Source of the DNA: Peribolospora baueri
Lineage: Eukaryota > Basidiomycota > Peribolosporomycetes > Peribolosporales > Peribolosporaceae
Direction of reading: 5' to 3'
Assembly: GCA_029717555.1 (NCBI GenBank)
Contig: JAMDHS010000093.1
Location: 1-64,000 of the forward strand
DNA: 64,000 nucleotides
This document shows positions 1 through 10,800 of the stretch, one piece after another. The notes below the pieces were generated by a model. That model was not told the DNA's origin, made no database searches, and saw nothing but the letters and a program-made list of their open reading frames with translations. Each line of letters opens with the position of its first letter. The stretch's first letter is position 1. A program made the translations under genes and the position numbers.

Positions 1-1581
1 TTTTTTTCGCCCCGCTTCGCTGAATTGGAATAGGACGGCGTTGATGTTGACTACGAGGACGTGAGTCACACGACCTCGTCGAGTGCGGCCCTCAAGGGCA
101 AGGGTAAGGGTCGAATGAGCTGACGAGGCCTTTCCCCTTCACCAGTTTAACGCTTTCAATGGAGGTACTGCCGAGCAATGGTGAGAGGAAAAAGTCCAGC
201 GTCGCGCTGACTTCGACGATCATTGACTCCCGCGTTCCTCTTCCCGCCGTTGCCAGGCTCATCGACTTTACTACCGAGCTTCGTGCCCAGCTGCCCGATA
301 ACCAGTACATCATCACTCACGCCCCCGTGGCTCCCTGGTTGTGAGTCAATCAGCGGCGTCGGCGACGCGCATCTTCATTGCGCCAGAGCTGACGCCCACA
401 ATCTCCCATCCTCCCTCTTGCCCCATGTGCCTAATTATTATTAGCCGCAACGGTGAGTTGTCGGCTCTTTCACGTATTGCCTGAACATTTAAGAGTGAAA
501 ACTTTCACTGACGGCTTGTTCAATCCGTAGATGGCTATTATTCGGCCGGCGGTTACCTCAAGATCGACTCGGCTGTCGGAAGCTCCATTGACTGGTACAA
601 CGTTCAGGTTAGTTAGCTTTGCAGACTCTCTCCCTTTTTTTTAGGCACTCAAGCGCTCTTTCTTTTCTGCGCCCTCAGTTCTACAACCAGGGTACTACGG
701 GCTACACGACTTGTGGCGACCTCGTCACCAAGTCGACCACGGCGAATGGTACCTCCATCATGGAGGTGAGTCACGCGTAGACCTGGAGCGCTCATTAAGA
801 TGAATACAACAAGTGCACGTCCTCACCTCTACTACTCGTTATCAATGCACCCTTTTCGTTCGTTTAGATCGGCGCCGCTGTGGGATTGGTAAGTGGTGTT
901 CTCAATGGGTACGCTCAGGTGGCAGGCAGACAGGCGTGCTTAACGGGTGCCGTCGACCGCGCTTTTCTTTCGCTCTTAGGATAAGGTTGTTCTCGGCAAG
1001 CCGGCAGACGCCAGCGAGTGAGTGTCCAGTCTAGTGTACAAGCACGCGGAGATGCGGAGACAGAGCTGACCTTTCCCCTTCCCCTTCCCCTTCCCCTTCC
1101 CGAATCGAATCATTCATCCCGCCTCGTCAAATAGCGCTACGAACGGCTACGTGGACGAAACTACCCTCGCGACGTGTGTCTCCCAGGCAAAGTCGGACGG
1201 CTGGAATGCCGGCCTCATGCGTGAGTTTTGCTTTCCTTTCCTTCCCCGGGGACGTGCGGCGCGCTCACCTTTCCTTCTTTCCCCTGCGGCGACGCGACGA
1301 CGACGACGACGACGACGAATTTATTTTTTTCCCGCCCACCTCAGTTTGGCAGTAAGTGGCCCTGATCCTGATCGAATCTGCTCGGCCATTCCCAAAGTTT
1401 CAAAACACTGACTGACGTGTGCTCCTTTGGCATGCACCGCCGCTCCTTTTCAGATACCCCGACGAGCCCGCGGACTTCATCACCACCGTGAGTGATTTCC
1501 ATATTCTTTTTTTCGCCCTTTCTCACCGTGCCTCGGCCGGCTCACTTTTCGTCGATTCGCCTGTGACAGGTCTGGGGCTAA
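1..1581 (+). CDS. GH18 chitinase, 3' part
   Basis: Glycoside hydrolase family 18 endochitinase, C-terminal part of the TIM barrel; the 5' end lies before the window. The first coding bases (34-60) encode the catalytic signature DGVDVDYED (DxxDxDxE, with the proton-donor Glu). Later blocks fit GH18 barrel strands: ITHAPVAPWF, YYSAGGYLKID, WYNVQFYNQG and the closing strand GLMLWQYPDEP with its conserved Trp. I read 12 exons: 34-60, 146-180, 257-340, 445-452, 531-607, 679-765, 868-888, 980-1017, 1135-1220, 1345-1351, 1454-1487, 1570-1581, in frame to a TAA at 1579. Exons of 7, 8, 12 and 21 nt are inferred from phase and from motif continuity across them. The family hydrolyses chitin in cell-wall remodelling or nutrition; secretion cannot be judged because the N-terminus is missing. 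Bases 1-33 look like the end of an intron. Confidence 0.88.
1073..1101. repeat. TTCCCC hexanucleotide repeat in chitinase intron
   Basis: Four full and one partial copies of TTCCCC in tandem, in the intron 1018-1134 of the chitinase gene. It doubles as a pyrimidine tract upstream of the acceptor. A CGA triplet run lies in another intron of the same gene near 1290-1318. Confidence 0.85.
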
Positions 1582-2618
1582 GCGCTCGCTCGTCATGCTC
1601 ACTCACTACGCCGCTCCGACCGACCGACCGACCGATCGATCGAGAGCGACACTCTGCACCTTCTCCTCTCGTCCGCCTCGATGGCCTCTCTCGCCTGTCA
1701 CCGCCTCCCTTCTCGCCCAGACCCGAAAACCGTCTCTTCCCCTATCGCGAGGTCCTGCGTAACTTTTTTTTCTCTTTCTTTTGGTTCTGCGTAGCTTGTA
1801 TATACCAAATGGGAAACGAGAGTGGCAGAAGGTGCTTGCAAAGGATTCGTTGCGCATATCCCCGGTGTAATGTGCCCTTCTGAGCCACTCAACTCTCCCG
1901 ACGAGACTTCGAACGTTGCGCGCGCGCCTTGATCCACCAAGTGCGTTTCGACTTCCGCCCACTCGCTCAACACATCTTCGCGCTGTCCACTTTCTCCCGG
2001 ATCGACTGGTCAAACTCTGTGAATTACTCTGAGACCTTGTTTATGGACACACAGGCTTCTTTGGTCTCGTCCCGTGGCTGGTGTTGTTGATAGGAGAGAG
2101 ACGGGAAGGAAGTGAGAGGCAAAGAGAACGAAAAACGGTGGCGCATGCAAAAAGTTAAAAAGAAACGGTGGGAGAGCCGGATGCACAGAAAGGAAAGGCT
2201 GAAAGAAAGGGAAGGTGGAAGGATGGACGGACGCGCGAGCCGGCCACCGAGTGGAAGGCAAGTGCGGAAGCGAAGGAGCGAACAGAAGGGTCGGGAAACA
2301 CAATACATCAAGTACAAGTGAAAGAAACAGATTTCGGTAAATCAAATGGGAAGGACCAAGTAGGTCGAAATGAAATCATGACAAGAGGGATATGAAGGAA
2401 GACGACGTCTTCGGATCGTTGAAACCGCTGTAAGGTAGAACCCGGCGTAGGATAGAGCGGAAAAGGACTGGTGGGTGGCGATCACCGCGACGAGGAGACG
2501 ATGGATGCCCATCCTGTAAGAAGCAGAGGGGCATGCAAAATAGAAGATGGTCAGTAATGCGCCGCTGTATCGGTCGAACCATGCGTAGGACGAAACGCTG
2601 CGTCGGCAGGATCCAAGC
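1582..2618. other. Intergenic, between convergent gene ends
   Basis: This stretch holds the 3' flanks of the chitinase and of the Ser/Pro-rich gene. It includes a short CCGA tandem run near 1618-1640. I see no coding sequence with convincing splice or family support. Part of 2342-2513 may be a last exon of the minus-strand gene (see that entry). Confidence 0.6.
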
Positions 2619-4805
2619 TCACGGCCATCCGGACACGACGATGGACTCACCAGGCTCGTACTCATCATCGCTCGCATCTAGCTCGCTAGGACTCAGCGTT
2701 CTTCCGACGGGTAGCTCAAAGACGCTCCTCCTCACACTTCCCGCTCTCTGTATCCCTCCTCTCAGCGAGCCGCCGCCGTTGCTATTGGGAGACATTGGAG
2801 GCGAGGCGGGGGAAAAGAGTGAGGTCGAAGGAGAAGGACCGGGAGCAGAAGACGAGCGAAGGAGGCCGTCATATGTTGAGGCGGACGCGGGAGGAGGGGG
2901 AGGGGGAGAAGTAGGAGGCGGAGCAGGGGGAGCTAAAGCGGTGTGATTTCGGCGGGGCGAACGAGGCGGACGGTTAGGGGAACTGTCTGATATCCTCGGA
3001 GCGAAGGAGGAAGATGCTCCAGGCGACGCGAGACTGTCGCGGCTTGCACTGCTCGGGCCTGGGTCTGCACTTGAACGGCTGGGCAGGGAGGAGTCCGGTT
3101 CGCCTACATCAACGGGCACGGGAGCAAAGGCGCCTCCGCCGATGGCCGGGGGGTACAAGGAAGGGGCCAAAGAATCGGAATGGGGTGACGAAGGTCCTTC
3201 CCAATCGTCCTCCCGACCACTGGTATGCCCGTGAACCGGAGCCTTCGCCGTCGACTCGGCAGTCGGAGCCGTGTGGTACTCCACCCTCACCTTTCCATCG
3301 TCCAGCAACCCATCTTCGGCGTCCACGCCAGATCCTCGTCGAGGGGGAACGGTGCTCGGGGGATCGGGAAAGTTGGGGATGAAAGGCGAGGGGGCTACTG
3401 AGGAGAGACCTGGTGAAGGCGGTTCAATTTCGACCCCCTCGATAGACGGTATGGGCGCGGTGGGCGCGGAGGGCAGAGAAGGAAGTGGGGTGGAGGATGA
3501 TTCTCTTGCGCGCGAAGGCAGGGGCGTTTCTGGGCCAGTGCGAGGCGTCATATCTGGCACGGAACCGAGAGCTTCGGCTGTCAGCGGCATTGTCGGCGTC
3601 GTCCTGCCTTCCGGCTCTGCCCTCTCCTTCGTGCGCTCATCGTCCTCTGTTGCCGGATCCTCCCTGAATTGGAGGGAGCCGTTCACGCTCAGCTCGGCCA
3701 ACTTGTCATCCAGCGAAGCCAATGGCGGCGTACGCTGAAGTGACAATCCGCTGGCCGCGGTCATGGTCTCCAACTCCCCAGGATCCCGACCTTCGCTAGC
3801 TATGCTACCCGTCTCGACGGCGACACTGCTTGGTGTAGCTGTGCCGCTTCTAGACAAGGCTGCCCCGGCCGTCAAGCCGCCTGCCAAACCAACGCTGAGA
3901 CCGCCAGCGGCGGCGGCGGAGGTGGAGGACGACGCGGAAGAGGCGGAGGTGGGAGGAGGGTGGACGCCTAGAGAGAGGGAGGAGCGATTGGACGAAGTGG
4001 TCGCGCTCGTGGGTGTGTCGGATGACGCTGAGCGCATGGACTGCGAAGATAGCGATCGGACAGGCATGTCCGAGTAGGAGCGTGTGGGCGAGACGCCTCC
4101 GCCTGCAAGAGCGCCAGAAGAAGCAGAGCCGGGAACATCAGAAACCTTCATCAGAAACGAGGGATTGTGCGCCTTTATAGCGCAAAAATTGGCAGCAGCA
4201 CAATTATCGTTCGTGCGCCCAACCTCATAAGGGGGAGGAGGGATACGCTTGCGGGAAGGGACCCATACTCACGCTCAGATCCTTCACCCGCCCCAGAGGA
4301 GCTCGCCGTCTGCCTCCACCCCGGGCTAGTAGGCCTGCTCGACCTCATTCCATCTCCATTAGCGGCGTTACTACTGGTACTCCTCAGTCTCAATTCTTCC
4401 AAAGCTGCGGTCCTTCCCAACCCGAGTTCCGCGGCAGGAAAAGCCTTCCTGACATCTCCCTTCGTAAGCGGAGCGGGAGCCCCAAAAGCAGACTTGGGAA
4501 GCAAAGGAGCCTCGGAGGGAGCATCAAAGCGCTTGGCGCGGTCGCGAACAGACTGAGAGGCGGAGAGGCCTCGATCGTTGAAGGTGGAGCGGGAAGAGCC
4601 TGGTGGGGAAGTTGGATCAGCAGATATGTTGGAGTTGGATTTGCGTTGCAAAGCAGCGATTCGCTCAGCAAGAGAGGAGGTCTGGTTGGACTTTGACCTG
4701 CGGGAGAAGGTAGGACCGGTGGGGCAGAATAGAGGGGAAGTGAAGGACGCTCGTGAGTGCTACCTATTGCAAGACACCCTCTTCTCTTCCACCCTGTCCT
4801 CACAT
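2619..4805 (-). CDS. Ser/Pro-rich protein of unknown function
   Basis: I do not recognise a family. Three coding pieces fit in phase: 4805-4804 (the bases AT of the start codon), 4697-4273 and 4102-2619, giving 636 residues. The intron 4803-4698 (GTGAGG...CCGCAG) splits the ATG, so translation begins M-SKSNQTSSLAERIAALQ. The intron 4272-4103 ends in a good pyrimidine tract with GCAG. The protein is low complexity: many Ser/Thr-Pro sites, Ala/Gly runs, a poly-Pro stretch and an acidic C-terminus (SELDASDDEYEPGE). A short helical motif near the N-terminus (SLAERIAALQ) is the only structured-looking part. The stop at 2619 overlaps a GTGAGC donor. Splicing from 2622 to 2514, with a branch-like ACTGACC and TTACAG, would add about 57 residues ending at 2342, so the 3' end is uncertain. 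Disorder and phospho-site density suggest a regulatory or scaffold protein, which is inference only. Confidence 0.7.
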
Positions 4806-6072
4806 GGCAAATTAGCACCCCGCGCGTGGAGAGCGCGCGTCTAATCAATGAACGTGAGACTGACGAGGAAGAGGGTGAAAGGATGAAGTGGGTGGTGGGA
4901 GTGGTGAGAGTGTGTATCGCTAGCCGGAAGGAGTGCTAGCGACGGCGCCGGGGAAGGTCGCCTCTGCCGCAGCAGCATCTCGGCTGCGGCGCGGGCCTCC
5001 ACGACTCACACACGACTCGGGCCTGCTCGTCTTTCCTACGTCCTTCCTCGCCCCGTCCGTCCTCCTCCATCCTTTTCGCTCTCCTCAGATCTTGTATTGG
5101 CAGTCAGTGTGAGGGAGAGGTGGAATTTAAAGAGCAGGAGAGTGTGAGCGAGTGTGGACGGCTGAACAGGCGACCGGTTTGAAGCGACTTGTGTGTGGAA
5201 CAGTGAGTAGGGAGCGATGGAAGGCTGTCCGATTCGTTGCATCTCTCATGTGTTGAGAGTGTTGCGTGAGTCGTGCCCGCCCAAGGCTTGACGCTGAGAT
5301 TGCGCAGGTAAGCACCGACCTCTTCTTTAACAAGCCCGTCCAGTCCTCGTCGCCGTGCCCACCACAACGAGCTACGTCGACCTATGTTTCGTGCCACTTC
5401 CGGGCTTCTCATGTTCTGTTCGGACAGGCTGACTTGTGCAAGGCACTTGTCAAATAAGCCAGTCAGTTCAACTCTCGAATCATGGCATGCGCCAACATTG
5501 TTGCGAAGGTCAAGCCCGCGCGAGCTGCCTGCCTACGAGACATAGTCCAACCGCCCTCCATCTCTTCACCTGTCATATTCATCGTCGGCCAGGCTGGACT
5601 TGGATAGCAACCTTGAATATAGAAAATAAGGGAAGAAGGGTAAAATACAGGAATGATGATAGCGAGCGAGCCATGGGGAGGACGGCGACACGGTGAGGTA
5701 ATACTGGCGGTGATGACGATCCGAAGACGAAAATGTCGCCGCTCGGAGTACGAAAGCGACCAGACGCCCGCAGAACACCGGTCAAAACACGTTCACCAAA
5801 ACGGCCATACACCAACCTTGACGATAGCAAAGCGGAAGGCCGATCAGGGCCGCACGACGGACAAGAGCAAGCTGAAGGTCTACCTGAAATTTGAAGCTTA
5901 ATACCAGTAATATATGCTGGTTCCGTTTACAAGCAAAATGGGATGGCCCGACCGTGCAGTTTGCACGTGAGGTGGATCACGTGATTCCGATGATCACTCG
6001 CCGTGTAAATGAAGCGATAGGCGAACCTCGGCCTCGCCATCTTGCTCTGCACTCACCACATACTTTCAACCC
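4806..6072. other. Shared upstream region of divergent genes
   Basis: About 1.27 kb between the starts of the Ser/Pro-rich gene (-) and the ORC6 candidate (+). It is CT-rich near both ends and presumably holds 5' UTRs and promoters. Scattered short open frames lack family or splice support. The only motif I would mark is a pair of CACGTG sites close to the ORC6 start. Confidence 0.6.
5964..5983. promoter_or_regulatory. Two CACGTG E-box palindromes
   Basis: CACGTG occurs at 5964-5969 and again at 5978-5983, 14 bp apart start to start, about 90 bp before the ORC6 candidate ATG. In fungi CACGTG is bound by bHLH factors of the Cbf1/Pho4/SREBP type. Spacing and position suggest a real site; the binding protein is unknown. 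Confidence 0.45.
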
Positions 6073-7564
6073 ATGGCGACGCCCCGTAGACTACTCGCAG
6101 AGATGTGCGAGGACGACGAGCGGCTGTTCGAAAAGTCCACCAGCTTCTTGCGCCGCGCAAAGGTCAACAACGGCAAGGGAAAGGCCGTTGACGTCGGTGA
6201 CCAGGCTCTCCCTCCTATTTGCGCCTTCCTCGCTTCTCGAGCGTGCGTTGTCGTCGGCTGGCTGAGAAGCTACCATTTGTTTTCAGTTTTGCTTATATGC
6301 ATTGCTTTCATTTCTTTTACTCGAAATGGCTTCATCTCTTGCCAGCCTCAGAACAGCTCGCGTGCTCATCGATCGCCAACGGGCCCAACTTGCCTCCTAC
6401 CTTTCGAAGCCCGATTTCGACCGTGCCGTCTCAGCTCTGGAAGACCTTCTACTTTCTCAAGGCTCTTCTCCTTTTTCCACCCCATCCAGACGATCTCGGA
6501 CTGGTAGCACATCTGGTACACCCAGCGCATCCGGCACGCCCGGATCGAAGAGGAAAAGGGAGGATGGAAGGGTGGAGAGCGGAACGGGGACAAGGCCTGT
6601 CTCGTCCATGGTGGTTTTGGGAGAGGTTGTCAGCGATACGGAAAAAGAGGAGGAAAAAGAGGAGGGCGGTGCCGCACCGCGCTCTTCTTCTAAGCGGAGG
6701 AAAGCGTCTCGAGCGTCCCCGATTACGCCGACCAAGTCAGCCCGCTCGCAAGATGAGCAGACGCCACCGTTGGGCGTGTGGAGATCAGCGGACAGCTTGA
6801 ATCGATCTTCACTGCGTTCTCGAGGGTCCGAGGCATCATCATCTTCTCCTCCATACAAACGCACGACGCTTCCGACCGAAACCTCCGCTCGGTCGCGGAT
6901 ACGAACATACGGCAAGAAAAGGACGACACGCTCCTCAGCGTCACCGCCGTCGTCGTTACGGACAACACCAGTGGCTCGTGGCCTTGTCTCTCCGACAAAG
7001 CCTTCCCCGCTTCGACAGGCCGTCGATCTGTCCAATGTCGACCGAGATGAGCACCGCTCGCCGACCTCAACGCCCCGGGCCCGAGCACGCTTCTCTCGCG
7101 TTACTGCCGATACTACGCCCACGCCGAGAAGGAACGCTCGAGCGGCTGCATCGGCAGCTCGAAAAGATCTGCAATTGCGCGCTGGAAGGGTTCCTGCTAG
7201 TATCGACGGCGGCAGGCCCAATGCCATGGATGCGGTCAACGACGGCAACGACATCGAGGAGGCACCGGGGACAGAAGAGGAATTGGAGGAGGACGATTTA
7301 GCCTTGACAGCTTCAGATCTTGGCAAAATCAAACCTCCCGATTTCTCCAAGTTTGTTTCCGCCCGAGCGACCACCGCCAGCATTCCTCAGCGGGGAAGCC
7401 GTCCACGGAGGAGGTACCCTTTCGCCCTCGTGGACGACCCGCTCGTAGAGCCGGAGTCAGGCGCTCTGCAGAGGAGAATGAGGAAGGCCCTTGCCGTCCT
7501 CATGGATGAGAAGACCGGATGTCTCGGATCTTCTTCCGGCCTCGCTGTGGGCGATGGAACGTAG
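6073..7564 (+). CDS. ORC6: Probable origin recognition complex subunit 6
   Basis: Two exons, 6073-6242 and 6346-7564, give 462 residues. The first ~110 residues look like an Orc6 cyclin-box/TFIIB-like domain. The pattern FLRRAKVN, then PPICAFLASRALRTARVLID, then FDRAVSALEDLL follows the order seen in animal ORC6 (YLRLSRVK, VMCLDLAAS, YQSCLKSFECLL). The rest is basic, disordered and rich in S/T-P-x-K/R sites such as SPITPTK, VSPTKPS and TPTPRR, as expected for an Orc6 controlled by cyclin-dependent kinase. A conserved-looking C-terminal block (KIKPPDFSKF, then RRRYPFALVDDPL) closes it. Length is close to the budding-yeast protein (435 residues). ORC6 would bind DNA within the origin recognition complex and support MCM loading. 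The identification rests on pattern similarity in a fast-evolving family; a basic nuclear protein of another kind remains possible. Confidence 0.55.
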
Positions 7565-7697
7565 ACGACGGCCGTGCGGCGGGCTTCCCCCGTCCGTCGC
7601 AATGTTACATGTAACGCCTTCTTCCTGTCCGTTATAGAAATTTTGAGTTTGAAGGTATTTCCCGGCATCACGCCCTTTAACCCGTCCGTTTCTCTTC

Positions 7698-7741
7698 GCT
7701 TCTCGCACATCAGAGATTAGCTTCTCGCACATCAGAGATTA
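7698..7741. repeat. Perfect 22-nt tandem duplication
   Basis: Two identical adjacent 22-nt copies (7698-7719 and 7720-7741; unit begins GCTTCTCGCACATC) in the 243-nt gap between the convergent ends of the ORC6 candidate and MER3. It probably lies in one or both 3' UTRs. Perfect identity suggests a recent slippage event. Confidence 0.9.
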
Positions 7742-7807
7742 TGATCGCATGAACATGCTTTGTTGGATTAATACAGGCTGTGTCGGTAGAAGCGCCTTAG
7801 AACGAGT

Positions 7808-10800
7808 TCACTCGTCCTCCTCGATGGTATGCGCCTTGAGCCAGTCGTCCAGATCATCATCGAACTCGTCGTCGTTGTCTCTCAGATCGTCTCGCTCCCC
7901 TCGAACGGCTGATTCGGCCGGTTGTTCGTTGACATTGGCCTGTTGGTTGCGAGAGTTCAAAACACCTTCCACTGACGGCAGAGATTCTTCATCTTCGTCC
8001 AAGTTTCCCATGGCGGCCTTTTCTAGACGCAGGCTGAACTGATCGTCGCGTGGAGCGACGAAGTTGGTGCCTGCGTACTTATTCAAGTCCATGTAGGCTA
8101 TCCGCGGAGCACTCGGCGAATGTCTGACACCGCCCGAGTCGGCCCTTGTGTCGGCCTTAGACACGTCCACGGCTGTCGCATTACCCGTGCGCACAACCTT
8201 CCTCGAGAACTGCTGGCCTTCAGCATCCGACGTTGTGGACCTGCGGCGCCTGATGGGCTTCGCCTGTGGACGGTGATCGCTGGACTGGAGAGCTGGCCGA
8301 TTTCGCTCCATTCCTTCCCTCGCCACATGTACGGCCAACTTTTCGACCGCTACCGACGCCGCCGCCCTCGGCCCAGTGGACGGTTGGGTACAGGACCGCT
8401 TTTTGGTCGGCGGCGGCTTGGGCAAGCCCTCGCGGCAACTAGAAGCACGGGTATGCATTCTAGTATGATTCGCTGAGTGATGGAGCTCGCAGTCGCCTAA
8501 ACTCACCATATGTGACGACAGCTCGTTCGATCTTTGCAAAGGTGGCGGCATCGATAGTTTCCGTTCGGAAGCTGAATGGGAGCCTCCTGAGCCTCGGCGG
8601 ACACCCGCCGTGCCGACTCGCGCTGCTCAAGACCTTGCTCGTATTCATTCTGAACGGTCAGATCCACGGCCCGCTCCTCAAGGTCGGATTCGGCAAGCAT
8701 GTCGATGTCCTCGTCTTCCAGCTCGTCGACTATCGTCAGCTGACAGACCCAAAGCCTGTCAATGAATATTTGTGGAGGTAGTACAGCAGCAAAGCAAACT
8801 CACCGTTTCGGACTCAAGGTCCGGCCCTGGCATCGTATTTGGAGTAGGATACGATGTGGAGAGCACATTGGGCACGTATTGGCAACGCGCTGCTGCCCCA
8901 GCGATCTCTGCTCGATCGGTTGACGTGTCAGTGAGATACATAACGTTGAAGCGATTCCAATCACCACTACGCACCGTCGCAAGCGCAAATGATATTGACC
9001 CTTTGCGAAGGCCGGCTGAGCGTAATATGAAGTTCGAACGTTTTTGCATCGACAAGTTTCTTGACGCTGCCAACCGCCCCAGAACCGAAAGTGTCAACCG
9101 GCGAGGTTGAAGGTGAGATGATCTCAAGGCTCGCTCACGGCATGCGTCTGAAATCGATAAACTGAGCCCGACACGCCAGACAAAGAGAATTCCAACGATG
9201 AGCAAGGTGGGACGTGGTGCGTAAGGGCTCAGAGAATAAGGACCTACCTCGTTGTCCGAAGACACGGTCAATACAGACGCCTGATAGAGCGGCCGACCCT
9301 CCTTCGGCCTCGTCTTCATCTTTTTGTGTGTCACTACCCTGACCACTACCGAGATAACCACTTCTACAGGCGAGTCGGCTGATCCAACTTCAACACTGAT
9401 CTCCTGCACGGACAAAGCAAACTGCGGGAATGCTGCCGCGGCTTCAACAATTTTCTGACCGTACGGTGCGTTACGGTTCAGGAGCTAGTGGGCACGGGGT
9501 ACAATTCCTAATCAGGCTTGCGGAGATTTCCTTTCGACCACTGCAGCGCTCACCATTTGTACACGGAGCGGGTCCGCTTTAGCCAGGTCTTGTAGATTGT
9601 TGATGCCGGCAGCAGCGAGCGCCTTGATAGACTTCTCGCCTGTCGAATGTGGAAGTGAAATTTGCCTTCAACCGTCGCTATACGCGTATTCTGTTCCTAC
9701 ATGCCGAAGCTCACCTATGCTCTCGATTTGACGAAGCACCACCGGAGAATTATCCCAAGCTTTGGCGCTTAGAGAGCGGACTCTGTAAATCCGTCGAGGA
9801 AAAAATTCTTAAATAGCAGCACAGATCCATACGATCATGCGGGGAAACATGATCACAGTTCGAAGGCATTCTTGACGATAGCGCCGTCTTTCCTAGCTAT
9901 GGCAATGTCCATAATGGCTTGACCACAGCAGAGAAAGGCCGTTTTAAGGATGACGAAGAAACGTTAACGAAGGCTCTAGGCCATCAACTATACCTTTAGT
10001 TATCCTCGAAGCATGCTATGCAAGCGAAGGACGTCAGCTTCATATCCACTGCTAGGACCCGTTGAAAGCATTTACTCACACGAAAGCATACAAGCGCGTC
10101 TCCCATAGGATTATTCAGCGTGCTTGCACCCTCCTTCGGCCTGAGCACCTCCGAGAGCGAAAGCCCCGCCAGGGTACCCTGAGAATAAGAAATGGCCGAG
10201 AATTAGTGAGTAGATACTGGACCTGATCAGAATCGCTCAGCCGTTGAAAATACAAACAAAGGCTCACCTGAATAAGTAATGACACTTTGTCAGCCACACC
10301 GTTCACTTTCTGCGGAGGGTATCGGACCTCCTGATGGATCCTCAGTTGGTTGTAAAGATGCTTTTCGCCTTGGCGTAGGCGGATATCGTCGTATTCTTCA
10401 GCCATCGAAAGCATCTCAAGCTTGATGAAGGCGTGCCTCGTGAGCAAGGTTGCACGCGGCATCGCGCGCAGATCATTCGCCTACTCACGATCTCCCGCAT
10501 GCTGGCCTTCTCCTTGAGTCCCATGAGCTTGAGCATTGTCCCATACCTAGCGGGACAGGCTGTGAGCCTGATTTCATCATCACTGCAAACTTTCTCGCGA
10601 AGACAAGAGGACGTGTACAAAGACAGTTCGCACCTAAGGTAGTATTTTGACATGATATCGCCCATGTCCGTTGAGCCCACCGCCGCGCGCACGTCAAACC
10701 CGTTGCCTTGATCAATAGCACCGTCAATGAGAGCATTCTGCTGTAGGTTCTTGATCGCATTCAGACATATCTTCTGTAGACGCTCCTCTGGTGAGGCATT

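Noticed and set aside
4149-4151. ATG at 4151 as start of the Ser/Pro-rich protein (510 codons)
   Set aside because: It lies inside the intron 4272-4103; the upstream exon joins in phase downstream of this ATG.
6457-7383. 308-codon minus-strand frame inside the ORC6 candidate
   Set aside because: No motif, no splice support; codon-bias shadow of the sense strand.
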